The translations under genes and the position numbers were made by a program. From Gordoniibacillus chartarius (lineage in GTDB: Bacteria > Bacillota > Bacilli > Paenibacillales > NBRC-103111), in contig NZ_JBHLWN010000031.1 of the NCBI RefSeq assembly GCF_042432825.1, forward strand, positions 248,001-312,000: a DNA stretch of 64,000 bases, written 5' to 3'. Every line of letters starts with the position of its first letter. Positions within the stretch are counted from its first letter, which is position 1. Under the pieces are notes generated by a model. It was not told the DNA's origin. It saw only the letters and a list, made by a program, of their open reading frames with translations, and searched no databases. Positions 55,246 through 62,655 of the stretch are shown here, one piece after another.

Positions 55246-55293
55246 AAAGGCTATCCAAGTCATCACCTTTCCGGTGATCCATGGATAGCCTTT
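55246..55293 (-). terminator. Intrinsic terminator at the end of the nas operon
   Basis: AAAGGCTATCCA / TGGATAGCCTTT is a 12-bp perfect stem with an inner TCACC/GGTGA pair, 25 bp past the 42-codon ORF. On the minus strand the stem ends in TTTTGAGG. Confidence 0.75.
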
Positions 55294-55317
55294 CCAGTGG
55301 GAAGTCCCGCTATGCGT

Positions 55318-55446
55318 TTAACCGAAAAGCGCCTCGTCTTCCTCCAAAGCATCGCCTACAGTAAAGCATTCTTCTCCGGCCTCGAAGCTATTCCATGCTC
55401 CGGCTTCTTCAGCCTCCAAATCAATTCCCAGATCGCGTTCGAACAT
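55318..55446 (-). CDS. Small acidic ORF, 42 residues, last gene of the nas operon
   Basis: A short ORF with start ATG 55446, about 11 nt after GGGAGGAG, and a terminator 25 bp past its stop. The product MFERDLGIDLEAEEAGAWNS... is rich in Glu and Asp (about 14 of 42) and has one Cys (EECFTVGDAL). It is 36 bp downstream of nasC. It is not homologous to anything I recognise. An acidic metal- or redox-protein partner is possible but unsupported; the clear ribosome site, location and terminator are the evidence that it is translated. Confidence 0.55.
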   Translation of the reverse strand: MFERDLGIDLEAEEAGAWNSFEAGEECFTVGDALEEDEALFG

Positions 55447-55482
55447 AGGTTCACGGCTCCTCCCGAAAATGTTCTTTCTCAG

Positions 55483-57570
55483 CTACTCCGCCCGTTCCAC
55501 ACGCACCGCGCAAAGCTTGAATTCCGGCATCCGGCTCGTCGGATCGAGCGCGTCGTTCGTCAGCTTGTTCACGCTGAGCTCTTCGCCCCAGTGAAACGGA
55601 ACGAACACAGTTCGCGGCTGAATGCCCTCGGTCACCTTCACTTGAAACACCAGCGATCCCCTCCGGCTCGTGATCCGCACCTTGCCGCCGACGACGAGCC
55701 CGATCCGACCGGCCAGCCAAGGATGAATTTCCGCCACCGGCTCCGGCGCTTTCTTCATTAGACCCGGCGTCCGCCTTGTCTGCGCGCCGCTCAAGTAATG
55801 ATTGGACAGCCGGCCTGTCGTAAGGATATACGGATAGTCCGCATCGATCGGCTCCGCCGGCAGCTTCGGCGTGATGCCGAACAGCTTCGCTTTCCCGTCC
55901 GGATAGGCGAACCGCTCCTCGAACATGCGCGGCTGGCCCGGATGATCCGGGGATGGACACGGCCAGAACACGCCATGCTCGCGCTTCAGCCGCTCGTAGG
56001 TGATGCCGCTGTAATCGGCCTTCCCTCCGGCCGATGCCCTCGTCAGCTCGACAAATACGTCTTCAATGCTCGTATAGCGAAAATATTCCCCGCGCCCCAG
56101 CGCCTCCGCCAGCTCGCAAATCAGTACATAATCGAGCTTCGCTTCGCCTGGAGTCGGCAGCGCCGCAGGACGGTGGAATACCCGCCCCTCCAGATTGGTC
56201 AGCGTTCCTTCTCCCTCCAGGAAGGAAGAGCCGGGCAGCAGCCAATGCGCATATTTCGCCGTTTCCGTCTCGAACATGTCGACGACGACGAGCAGCTCCA
56301 GCTTGCCGAGCGCCCGCTCCACCAGGTCCGCGTTCGGGCTCGAGACGATCGGGTTGGAGCCGAGCACGATCATCGCTTTAATCTCGCCTTCGTCGACCTT
56401 CTTCAGCATCTCATAAGCCGAGACGCCTTTGCCCGGGAGCTCCTTCGGATCGATGCCCCATACCGAGGCAACATACTCCCGGTCGGCTTCATTCTCGATC
56501 AGCCGGTAGCCCGGAAGCTGATCCGCCTTCTGGCCGTGCTCGCGGCCGCCCTGCCCGTTCGCTTGCCCGGTTACCGCGCCGTAGCCGGCTCCCGGCTTGC
56601 CTACATTTCCCGTCAGCAAGGCCAGATTGATATAATTCAGCGTGTTCTCCACGCCGTTCGATTGCTGCTCGAGACCCCGGGCCGTCATCACGATGCCCCG
56701 TTCCGCCTTGGCGAAGCCGCGCGCCACCGTCCTTGTGACGGCTTCGAGAATGCCGGTGAGCTCTTCGACGCGGGCCGGCGTGTACGCTTTGACAGCTTCG
56801 GCCAGCTCTTCGAAGCCCTGCGTCCGTTCCTCTACATAACGCTTGTCGTACAGCTTCTCCGCAATAATGACATGAAGCAGTCCGTTAATGAATACGGAAT
56901 CGAAGCCCGGCTGCAGCCGCACATGAATGTCGGCGCTCTTTGACGTCATCGTATTGCGCGGATCGATCGTAACGATTTTCGCTCCGTTCTTCTTCGCTTC
57001 CAGCAAATACGGCATCATCGTCGGCTGGCACTCGGCAATATTCGTTCCCGCGAGAATAATATAGGAGGCCTTCGGAATGTCCGATAACGGGAACGTCATG
57101 CCGCGGTCGAGCCCGAAGGCCCGAATTCCGGCCGCCGCCGCCGACGACATGCAGTACCTGCCGTTGTAATCGATGTATTTGGAACGCAGTGCGACACGGG
57201 TAAATTTGCCGAGCAAATAGCTCACTTCATTCGTCAGCGAGCCGCCGCCGTAGACGGACACCGCATCGTTGCCGTATTTCGCTTGAATGCGCTGAATCTC
57301 GGCGGCGATCCCTCCGATCGCTTCCGGCCATTCCGCTTTCCGCCACGCGCCCTTCCGCTCATTGCCAATCCGGACGAGCGGCGTCAGGACGCGCTCCTCA
57401 TGGAGCACATGATCCAGCGCGTTCAGTCCCTTCTGGCACAGCCGTCCGGTCGCGACCGGAAAATCCGGGCTCGGCTTGATCGCCAGTCCCGGCGCCTTGT
57501 CGCTCGGGACCAGCTCCATGCCGCACTGCATGCTGCAGAAGCAGCAATGCGTTGACGTCGTCGTACCCAT
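55483..57570 (-). CDS. nasC: Assimilatory nitrate reductase catalytic subunit (NasC)
   Basis: Reduces nitrate to nitrite in the cytoplasm with a bis-MGD molybdenum cofactor. The 695-residue product has an N-terminal [4Fe-4S] site (Cys9, Cys12, Cys16, Cys45), Cys in YNGRYCMSSA as the expected Mo ligand, and the C-terminal molydopterin dinucleotide-binding domain (ILTTGRLSNHYLSGAQTRRT). ATG 57570 after AAGGTGAG is preferred over the GTG at 57579. No NasB electron-transfer subunit is present in the window, so its electron donor is unknown (ferredoxin or flavodoxin are options). Fourth gene of the nas operon. Confidence 0.93.
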   Translation of the reverse strand: MGTTTSTHCCFCSMQCGMELVPSDKAPGLAIKPSPDFPVATGRLCQKGLNALDHVLHEERVLTPLVRIGNERKGAWRKAEWPEAIGGIAAEIQRIQAKYGNDAVSVYGGGSLTNEVSYLLGKFTRVALRSKYIDYNGRYCMSSAAAAGIRAFGLDRGMTFPLSDIPKASYIILAGTNIAECQPTMMPYLLEAKKNGAKIVTIDPRNTMTSKSADIHVRLQPGFDSVFINGLLHVIIAEKLYDKRYVEERTQGFEELAEAVKAYTPARVEELTGILEAVTRTVARGFAKAERGIVMTARGLEQQSNGVENTLNYINLALLTGNVGKPGAGYGAVTGQANGQGGREHGQKADQLPGYRLIENEADREYVASVWGIDPKELPGKGVSAYEMLKKVDEGEIKAMIVLGSNPIVSSPNADLVERALGKLELLVVVDMFETETAKYAHWLLPGSSFLEGEGTLTNLEGRVFHRPAALPTPGEAKLDYVLICELAEALGRGEYFRYTSIEDVFVELTRASAGGKADYSGITYERLKREHGVFWPCPSPDHPGQPRMFEERFAYPDGKAKLFGITPKLPAEPIDADYPYILTTGRLSNHYLSGAQTRRTPGLMKKAPEPVAEIHPWLAGRIGLVVGGKVRITSRRGSLVFQVKVTEGIQPRTVFVPFHWGEELSVNKLTNDALDPTSRMPEFKLCAVRVERAE

Positions 57571-57583
57571 GGGACTCACCTTC

Positions 57584-57934
57584 CTACGTTAGGGCGATCC
57601 ACACCCGCCCGTTCTCTACTTTGGTCGTATAGGTATGAACGCAGCCGTCATCCGGCTTCTGCACTTCCCCGCTCGGCACGTGAATTTTACGGTCATGCAT
57701 CGGGCAGAAGACGAATTCGCCGGAGACGATGCCTTCCGCGAGTACGCCGTCCTTATGCGGGCAGCGGTTCTGAATCGCGTGCACCTTGCCGCTGGAGAAG
57801 CGGAACAGGGCGAGCTCCAGGCCGCCGATGCGCACCGTCTTGCCGGTGCCGACCGGCAGAACGTCATAGGCGATGACGTCGTACCATTCCTGTGCCTGTG
57901 CTGCCAAGTTCGCCGCTGCATTGCTCATCGTCAT
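57584..57934 (-). CDS. nirD: Nitrite reductase small subunit (NirD), Rieske
   Basis: A 116-residue Rieske-type protein that partners NirB. Cluster ligands are Cys58 and His60 (CPHKDG) and Cys77 and His80 (CPMHDRK). ATG 57934 is preferred because GGAGG is 9 nt upstream and the GTG at 57943 is too close. It lies between nirB (17 bp) and nasC (13 bp) in one operon. Confidence 0.93.
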   Translation of the reverse strand: MTMSNAAANLAAQAQEWYDVIAYDVLPVGTGKTVRIGGLELALFRFSSGKVHAIQNRCPHKDGVLAEGIVSGEFVFCPMHDRKIHVPSGEVQKPDDGCVHTYTTKVENGRVWIALT

Positions 57935-57951
57935 ATCGGTCACCCTCCTGA

Positions 57952-60366
57952 TTACTTCACTTCAACGACATCATACAGATCGCGGCGAATCGTATCCGAC
58001 TCGATCGCTTCCTTCCACGGGTCCTTCGTCACTGACAGGGCGACGTCCATTCGCCCGCGCAGCCCGCTCCGGCGCGCTTCGTCCTGCAGAACCTCGCGGA
58101 TATGGTCGATGCCGAGCCTCGCTACCCACTCCGACGTTCGTTCGCCGTAGTTGCCCGTCTCGCGGTAATATTGCAAGTAAGCTTCGGTATATTCGATCAC
58201 TTCGGCTTCGGTCTTGACCGTCATGAGCAGGTCGCCGACACGCACCTTCACGCCGCCGTTGCCTCCCGCATACAGCTCCCAGCCGCCGTCAACCGATACG
58301 ACGCCGAGGTCCTTGATGCCGGATTCGGCGCAGTTGCGCGGGCAGCCGGATACGGCCATCTTTACCTTCGCCGGTGTATTGAGCCGCTCGAAGCGCTTCT
58401 CCAGCGCAATGCCCATCCCCATCGAATCGCCGGTGCCGAAACGGCAGTAATCTTCGCCGACGCAAGTTTTGACCGTACGAAGCGCTTTGCCGTACGCATA
58501 GCCGGAAGGCATATCGAGATCGGCCCACATCGCCGTCAAGTCTTCTTTGCGTACGCCGAGCAGGTCGATGCGCTGTCCGCCGGTCAGCTTGACGGTCGGA
58601 ACGTTGTATTTTTCCGCAACCTCGGCAATCTTCTTCAAATCCGCTGGCGTCGTTACGCCGCCGTACATCCGCGGAACGACGGAATACGTGCCGTCCTTCT
58701 GGATGTTCGCGTGCATCCGCTCGTTGACGAAGCGGGACGTGCGGTCGTCCTTATACGTCGTCGGATTGACCATGCCGAGGTAATAGTTGAGCGCCGGCCG
58801 GCACTTGGAGCAGCCTTCCTCCGTCTTCCAGCCGAGCACGTTCATCACTTCGCGCACATGCGACAGCCCTTTGCCGCGAATCGCTTCTACGACTTCATCG
58901 CGGGACAGATCCGTACAGCCGCAGATCGTTTCTTTCGCCGGAGCGCCGCTGAACGCATCGCCGAGCGTCAGCGCCAGCAAATCCTTCACAAGCGGCTTAC
59001 AGCCGCCGCAGGAGCGGGACGCGTTCGTGCAGTTTTTCACTTCCTCTACGCTCGTAAGCCCTTGCTCCTTGATCGCACTGCAGATCGCACCTTTGCTGAC
59101 GCCGTTACAGCCGCACACGATCGCATCGTCGCTCATATCCGCTACGCCGCCGCTGCCTTGATCCGCCGACGAATCGCGCAGAATCGCCGTTTTTTCCAGC
59201 CCCGATACGTCGGTGCCGTTTCGGATCATTTGCATGAGGCGGGTTCCGTCCGCCGTGTCGCCGAACAGCACCGCACCGATGATTTTGTTATCCTTAATGA
59301 CAACTTTCTTGTAAATTCCGGAAAATTCATCGTGAACACGGATAGCCTTCGTGCCTTCCTGATCGTTAAACTGGCCGCCCGAGAATACGTCTACCCCGGA
59401 CACCTTCAACTTCGTATACACGACAGAGCCCTCATACGGCGCCGTCTCCACGCCTGCCAGCCGCTTCGCCAGCACGGCGCCCTGCTCATAGAGCGGAGCG
59501 ACGAGGCCGTAGGCGATTCCGCGGTGCATCGCGCACTCGCCGACGGCATAAATGTCCGGGATGCTCGTTTCCAGGTAGTCGCTTACGACGATTCCCGGAT
59601 TGACTTCAAGCCCGATCTCCTTCGCCAGCGCCACATTCGGCCGAATCCCGACCGCCATGACGATCAGATCCGCATCGGTGTGCGTGCCGTCCTTAAACTT
59701 GAGTCCGGTCACACGCTTGCCGCCCGTAATTTCCGCCGATTGCTTTTCCAGCAGGAAGTTCATGCCCTGCGCTTCCAGCGCTTCCTGAAGCATTTTCGAT
59801 GCCGTTCGGTCCAGCTGGCGCTCCATAATGGTGTCCATAATATGGACGACGTCGACCTTCATGCCGAGATTGAGGAAGCCGCGCGCCGCTTCGAGGCCGA
59901 GCAAGCCGCCGCCGATGACGACCGCTTTCTTGTACGTCTTGGACGCATCGATCATGCGCTCGCAGTCGCCGATCGTCCGGTACGCCATAACGCCTTCCTT
60001 ATCCGCCCCCGGCAGCGGCAGCATGAACGGATTCGAGCCGGTGGCGAATATCAGTTTGTCGTACGGGACCGTGACGCCCTTATCGCTCGTCACCGTCTTC
60101 GCTGCCGTATCGACGGCCGTCACCGTATGGCCGGCATGGAGCGTAATTTGATTTTCCTCGTACCACTCGTACGTGTTGATAAAAATGTCTTCGACCTTCG
60201 AATCTCCCGCCAGCACGTAAGACAGCAAAATCCGGTTGTAGTTCGGGTACGGCTCGGAGCCGAATACCGTAATGTCGTACTTGTTCGGCGCGAGCTTCAG
60301 CAAATGCTCGATCGTATTGATCCCCGCCATCCCGTTGCCGATCAGCACTAATCGTTCCTTAGACAT
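57952..60366 (-). CDS. nirB: Nitrite reductase large subunit (NirB), NAD(P)H-dependent
   Basis: Reduces nitrite to ammonium in the cytoplasm with siroheme, [4Fe-4S], FAD and [2Fe-2S]. The 804 residues contain an N-terminal FAD/NAD(P) pyridine nucleotide reductase (LIGNGMAGINTIEHLLKLAP; VVIGGGLLGLEAA), two BFD-like [2Fe-2S] motifs (CGCNGVSKGAICSAI and CGCTDLSRDEVVEAIRG), and the sulfite/nitrite reductase domains with siroheme/cluster cysteines in CVGEDYCRFG and SGCPRNCAESG. ATG 60366 follows GGAGGG. Second gene of the nas operon. Confidence 0.96.
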   Translation of the reverse strand: MSKERLVLIGNGMAGINTIEHLLKLAPNKYDITVFGSEPYPNYNRILLSYVLAGDSKVEDIFINTYEWYEENQITLHAGHTVTAVDTAAKTVTSDKGVTVPYDKLIFATGSNPFMLPLPGADKEGVMAYRTIGDCERMIDASKTYKKAVVIGGGLLGLEAARGFLNLGMKVDVVHIMDTIMERQLDRTASKMLQEALEAQGMNFLLEKQSAEITGGKRVTGLKFKDGTHTDADLIVMAVGIRPNVALAKEIGLEVNPGIVVSDYLETSIPDIYAVGECAMHRGIAYGLVAPLYEQGAVLAKRLAGVETAPYEGSVVYTKLKVSGVDVFSGGQFNDQEGTKAIRVHDEFSGIYKKVVIKDNKIIGAVLFGDTADGTRLMQMIRNGTDVSGLEKTAILRDSSADQGSGGVADMSDDAIVCGCNGVSKGAICSAIKEQGLTSVEEVKNCTNASRSCGGCKPLVKDLLALTLGDAFSGAPAKETICGCTDLSRDEVVEAIRGKGLSHVREVMNVLGWKTEEGCSKCRPALNYYLGMVNPTTYKDDRTSRFVNERMHANIQKDGTYSVVPRMYGGVTTPADLKKIAEVAEKYNVPTVKLTGGQRIDLLGVRKEDLTAMWADLDMPSGYAYGKALRTVKTCVGEDYCRFGTGDSMGMGIALEKRFERLNTPAKVKMAVSGCPRNCAESGIKDLGVVSVDGGWELYAGGNGGVKVRVGDLLMTVKTEAEVIEYTEAYLQYYRETGNYGERTSEWVARLGIDHIREVLQDEARRSGLRGRMDVALSVTKDPWKEAIESDTIRRDLYDVVEVK

Positions 60367-60442
60367 ATGGATCCCTCCGTCATAGTAAAGTGAAAGCCGC
60401 TGCGCCTTGGCCGCCTCCGTTCCCGCGCGTTATCGCGGAGAC

Positions 60443-61669
60443 TTACGCATTCGAAGCAAGGTTGCCGACTTTGCCGCCTTCGCCGATCCATTTGCGCTTC
60501 CACTCGCGCTGGGCGATCGTCATAATGACTACGCAGCTGAGCGCGATGCCGCTGAGAATCAGGAAGCCCGGCGTGAACGAGCCTGTCGACAGCTTCAGGT
60601 TGCCGAGAATTTTCGGCAGGAAGTAACCGCCGAGACCGCCGGCCGCACCGACGATGCCGGTAATAATGCCGACCTCTTGCTGGAACCGCTGCGGTACGAG
60701 CTGGAACACCGCCCCGTTGCCCATCCCCATGCACATCATGCCGACGAACAGGAGCGCTGTCGTCAGCCATAGCGTCGGCAGTGTCGAGATTCCGGCGAGC
60801 ATGAGCGCCATGACCGCATACAGGACCACCAGCATCCGGATCCCGCCGAGCTTATCGGAGAGCCAGCCGCCGAGCGGGCGGAAGAAGCTGCCGACAATAA
60901 TACAGATCGTTGCAAAATCGGATGCCATAACGGCGCTCAGCCCGTACTGCGTATTGAAGAAAATGGTCAAATAGTTTGCGAGTCCCGAGAAGCCCCCGAA
61001 GGTGACCGCATAGAAAATGCAGAACAGCCACGTATCTTTCTGCTTCAGCACCCGTCCGTAATCGGCCAGCGTCTTCGGAGCCGGCTGGTTCGGACTGTCC
61101 TTCGCGGTAAACAGGAAGATCAGGAATACGATAGCCAAAGGAATCAGAGCAAGCCCGAACACCGCATGCCAGGTGCCGTAATGCAGCGCGAGCCGGTTGG
61201 CAAACAACGTAGCGAAAATCGTGCCGCTGTTGCCTGCCCCTGCAATGCCGAGCGCAAGTCCTTGATACTCCGGAGGATACCAGCGGCTTGCCAGCGGCAG
61301 CGCTGCGGCGAAGCTGGCGCCGGCAATGCCGAGCATAAGGCCGACGAAATACATATCGCTGATCGAATTCGCGAATTGCCAGCCGACAATAAGCGGAATA
61401 AATGTCAGGATCATGCCGAGAATGCCTGTTTTCTTAGGTCCGATGCGATCGGTCAAATAACCTAACACTAGACGAAGGATCGATCCCCCGAGCAGCGGCA
61501 GCGCCACGAGATTTGCTTTCTGCGCCGCGTCAAGCTGGAAGTCGTTCGCGATCAGTACGGCCAGCGGCCCCATCATGACCCAAATCATAAAGCTCATATC
61601 AAAATACAAAAATGCACTGAACAACGACCCTTTGTGTCCGCTTTGCCAAAACGATTTCCGATCCGCCAT
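60443..61669 (-). CDS. narK: Nitrate/nitrite transporter, NarK/NasA family (MFS)
   Basis: A 408-residue 12-helix MFS permease that imports nitrate (or antiports nitrite). NNP signatures: GSILRLVLGYLTDRIGPKKT, GIAGASFAAALPLASRWYPPEYQGLALGIAGAGNSG (family Gly-rich loops) and AVTFGGFSGLANYLTIFF. ATG 61669 is 2 nt from GGGGAG, a little tight. First gene of the nas operon, downstream of a long regulated leader containing ANTAR hairpins and a terminator. Confidence 0.93.
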   Translation of the reverse strand: MADRKSFWQSGHKGSLFSAFLYFDMSFMIWVMMGPLAVLIANDFQLDAAQKANLVALPLLGGSILRLVLGYLTDRIGPKKTGILGMILTFIPLIVGWQFANSISDMYFVGLMLGIAGASFAAALPLASRWYPPEYQGLALGIAGAGNSGTIFATLFANRLALHYGTWHAVFGLALIPLAIVFLIFLFTAKDSPNQPAPKTLADYGRVLKQKDTWLFCIFYAVTFGGFSGLANYLTIFFNTQYGLSAVMASDFATICIIVGSFFRPLGGWLSDKLGGIRMLVVLYAVMALMLAGISTLPTLWLTTALLFVGMMCMGMGNGAVFQLVPQRFQQEVGIITGIVGAAGGLGGYFLPKILGNLKLSTGSFTPGFLILSGIALSCVVIMTIAQREWKRKWIGEGGKVGNLASNA

Positions 61670-61716
61670 GTCTCCCCAGCTCCCTTTTTTTCTATTGTTT
61701 TAGTGGAAAACAGAAA

Positions 61717-61763
61717 AAGCCCAGCCCGGTTTACGCACGAATGACGCGAATCGGGATAGGCTT
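61717..61763 (-). terminator. Leader terminator upstream of the nitrate transporter
   Basis: AAGCCTATCCCG pairs with CGGGCTGGGCTT: 12 positions with one mismatch and one G-U pair, around a 23-nt loop. TTTCTGTTTT follows on the minus strand. It lies inside the leader, 48 bp before the transporter ATG, so transcription must read through it to express the operon. Confidence 0.85.
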
Positions 61764-61770
61764 CATTGCC

Positions 61771-61796
61771 ATGTTGACACGACACTGTGTCAGCAT
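61771..61796 (-). promoter_or_regulatory. ANTAR target hairpin P2
   Basis: ATGCTGACAC-AGTGTC-GTGTCAACAT: a stem of 9 pairs with one mismatch, and a hexaloop with A at position 1 and G at position 4. It ends 7 nt before the terminator. Confidence 0.85.
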
Positions 61797-61811
61797 TTCT
61801 TACCTGAGAGA

Positions 61812-61835
61812 GGAGCTCACGACCTTGTGAGATCC
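61812..61835 (-). promoter_or_regulatory. ANTAR target hairpin P1
   Basis: GGATCTCAC-AAGGTC-GTGAGCTCC: a stem of 8 pairs with one mismatch, and a hexaloop with A at position 1 and G at position 4. A 15-nt linker separates it from P2. It starts about 10 nt after the -10 box, so it is the first structure in the RNA. Confidence 0.85.
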
Positions 61836-61844
61836 GTTACTGTG

Positions 61845-61873
61845 ATTATATGCTCGATCGGGTTATGTGTCAA
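61845..61873 (-). promoter_or_regulatory. Sigma-A promoter of the nas operon
   Basis: Minus strand TTGACA, 17-nt spacer, TATAAT: consensus at every position. Transcription would start near 61840. Confidence 0.9.
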
Positions 61874-61884
61874 TAAACATAACA
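61868..61884. promoter_or_regulatory. GlnR/TnrA box overlapping the -35
   Basis: TGTCA-N7-TAACA fits the TGTNA-N7-TNACA consensus at all ten fixed positions. It covers the -35 hexamer, so binding would block RNA polymerase. Confidence 0.8.
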
Positions 61885-61930
61885 CATATTTTCTGAAATT
61901 AATGTGGAATTGCGTTTATTTAAGGAATCA

Positions 61931-61960
61931 TCGACAAAAACGCCAGGTCCATGCTATATT
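61931..61960 (+). promoter_or_regulatory. Sigma-A promoter of the ANTAR gene
   Basis: TCGACA, 18-nt spacer, TATATT, each with one mismatch. The gene starts 90 bp downstream. Confidence 0.6.
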
Positions 61961-61963
61961 TGT

Positions 61964-61980
61964 TGGTAGATAACATAACA
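61964..61980. promoter_or_regulatory. Degenerate GlnR/TnrA box
   Basis: TGGTA-N7-TAACA has one mismatch from TGTNA-N7-TNACA. It lies just past the -10 of the ANTAR promoter, near its start site. Confidence 0.45.
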
Positions 61981-62049
61981 TGAACTAACCGGTGCAACAA
62001 GCTGATCCTATGCCATGTGCTCCGTTCGAATCATGTGGGGGGGTATGAC

Positions 62050-62655
62050 ATGCTTCAGACTTTTCTATTAGTGGAAGAGGTTGCTGGCTTTCGGTCTGAG
62101 GACGGGAAGGTGCCGGAGAATAAGCTGCGGGATATGGGGCTGCGGGTGCTGAGAGCCGCTTCGGATTCGCGCGAGCTGAAGCGCCAGCTGGACGGCGCAG
62201 ACGCCGCACTCTTGTGCGTCCCGGTGGATGCCCTCTCCTCCTGGAGAAAGAAACTTTTGGCGCAGCGCTATTTACCGATCTTCTTTTGGTGTGACAGCGC
62301 GACGTTTCCGAGTCACGAGTGCAAGCTCGATCTCGAACTGGACGGCTTGTTATCCGCCGGAATGTCGGAGATGGATGTGCATGCCGCGCTGCTGCTCGGC
62401 TTTCAACATTTTATTCAGAGGCGCGATTGGGTTCAGGAGCGAGAGCAGCTTCTCTCTCGGCTCGAGGAACGCAAGTGGATCGATCAGGCCAAAGGCATTC
62501 TGAGTGAGATTAAAGGAATCTCTGAGGCCGAGGCATACGATTTCCTGCGCAAGCAAGCGATGAACGAACGAAAGCGCATGGTCGATGTCGCCACCTCCAT
62601 CGTCAAGGTGTATCAGCTGCTGCAGGATCAGAACAAGGGAGGACGACGCACATGA
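62050..62655 (+). CDS. ANTAR-domain protein with degenerate receiver (NasT/NasR-like antiterminator)
   Basis: A 201-residue predicted RNA-binding antiterminator. ATG 62050 follows GGGGGGG. The C-terminal ANTAR domain (about 135-190) has the family signature: KWIDQAKGILSEIKGISEAE, then AYDFLRKQAMNERKRMVDVA. The N-terminal 125 residues have the length and alternating pattern of a receiver domain, but the expected phospho-Asp at the end of beta-3 (LLCVPVDAL, 54-62) is missing. So it may sense a ligand or a partner instead of being phosphorylated. Divergent to the nas operon whose leader has ANTAR hairpins. Its stop overlaps the next gene by 4 bp. Confidence 0.88.
   Translation: MLQTFLLVEEVAGFRSEDGKVPENKLRDMGLRVLRAASDSRELKRQLDGADAALLCVPVDALSSWRKKLLAQRYLPIFFWCDSATFPSHECKLDLELDGLLSAGMSEMDVHAALLLGFQHFIQRRDWVQEREQLLSRLEERKWIDQAKGILSEIKGISEAEAYDFLRKQAMNERKRMVDVATSIVKVYQLLQDQNKGGRRT

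Larger units (their letters stand above)
61670..62049. other. 380-bp divergent control region of the nas operon and the ANTAR gene
   Basis: Densely regulatory; no ORF. Toward the transporter (minus): promoter 61873-61845, ANTAR hairpins P1 and P2, terminator, ribosome site. Toward the ANTAR gene (plus): promoter 61931-61960. Two GlnR/TnrA-type boxes at 61868-61884 and 61964-61980. Confidence 0.8.

Noticed and set aside
58102..60351. A 749-codon plus-strand ORF opposite nirB
   Set aside because: It is a shadow of the GC-rich nirB codons. It has no family motifs, a biased Arg/His composition and no ribosome site, while nirB is certain.
61812..61835. P1 hairpin as a simple terminator
   Set aside because: No T run follows, and the loop fits the ANTAR hexaloop pattern.
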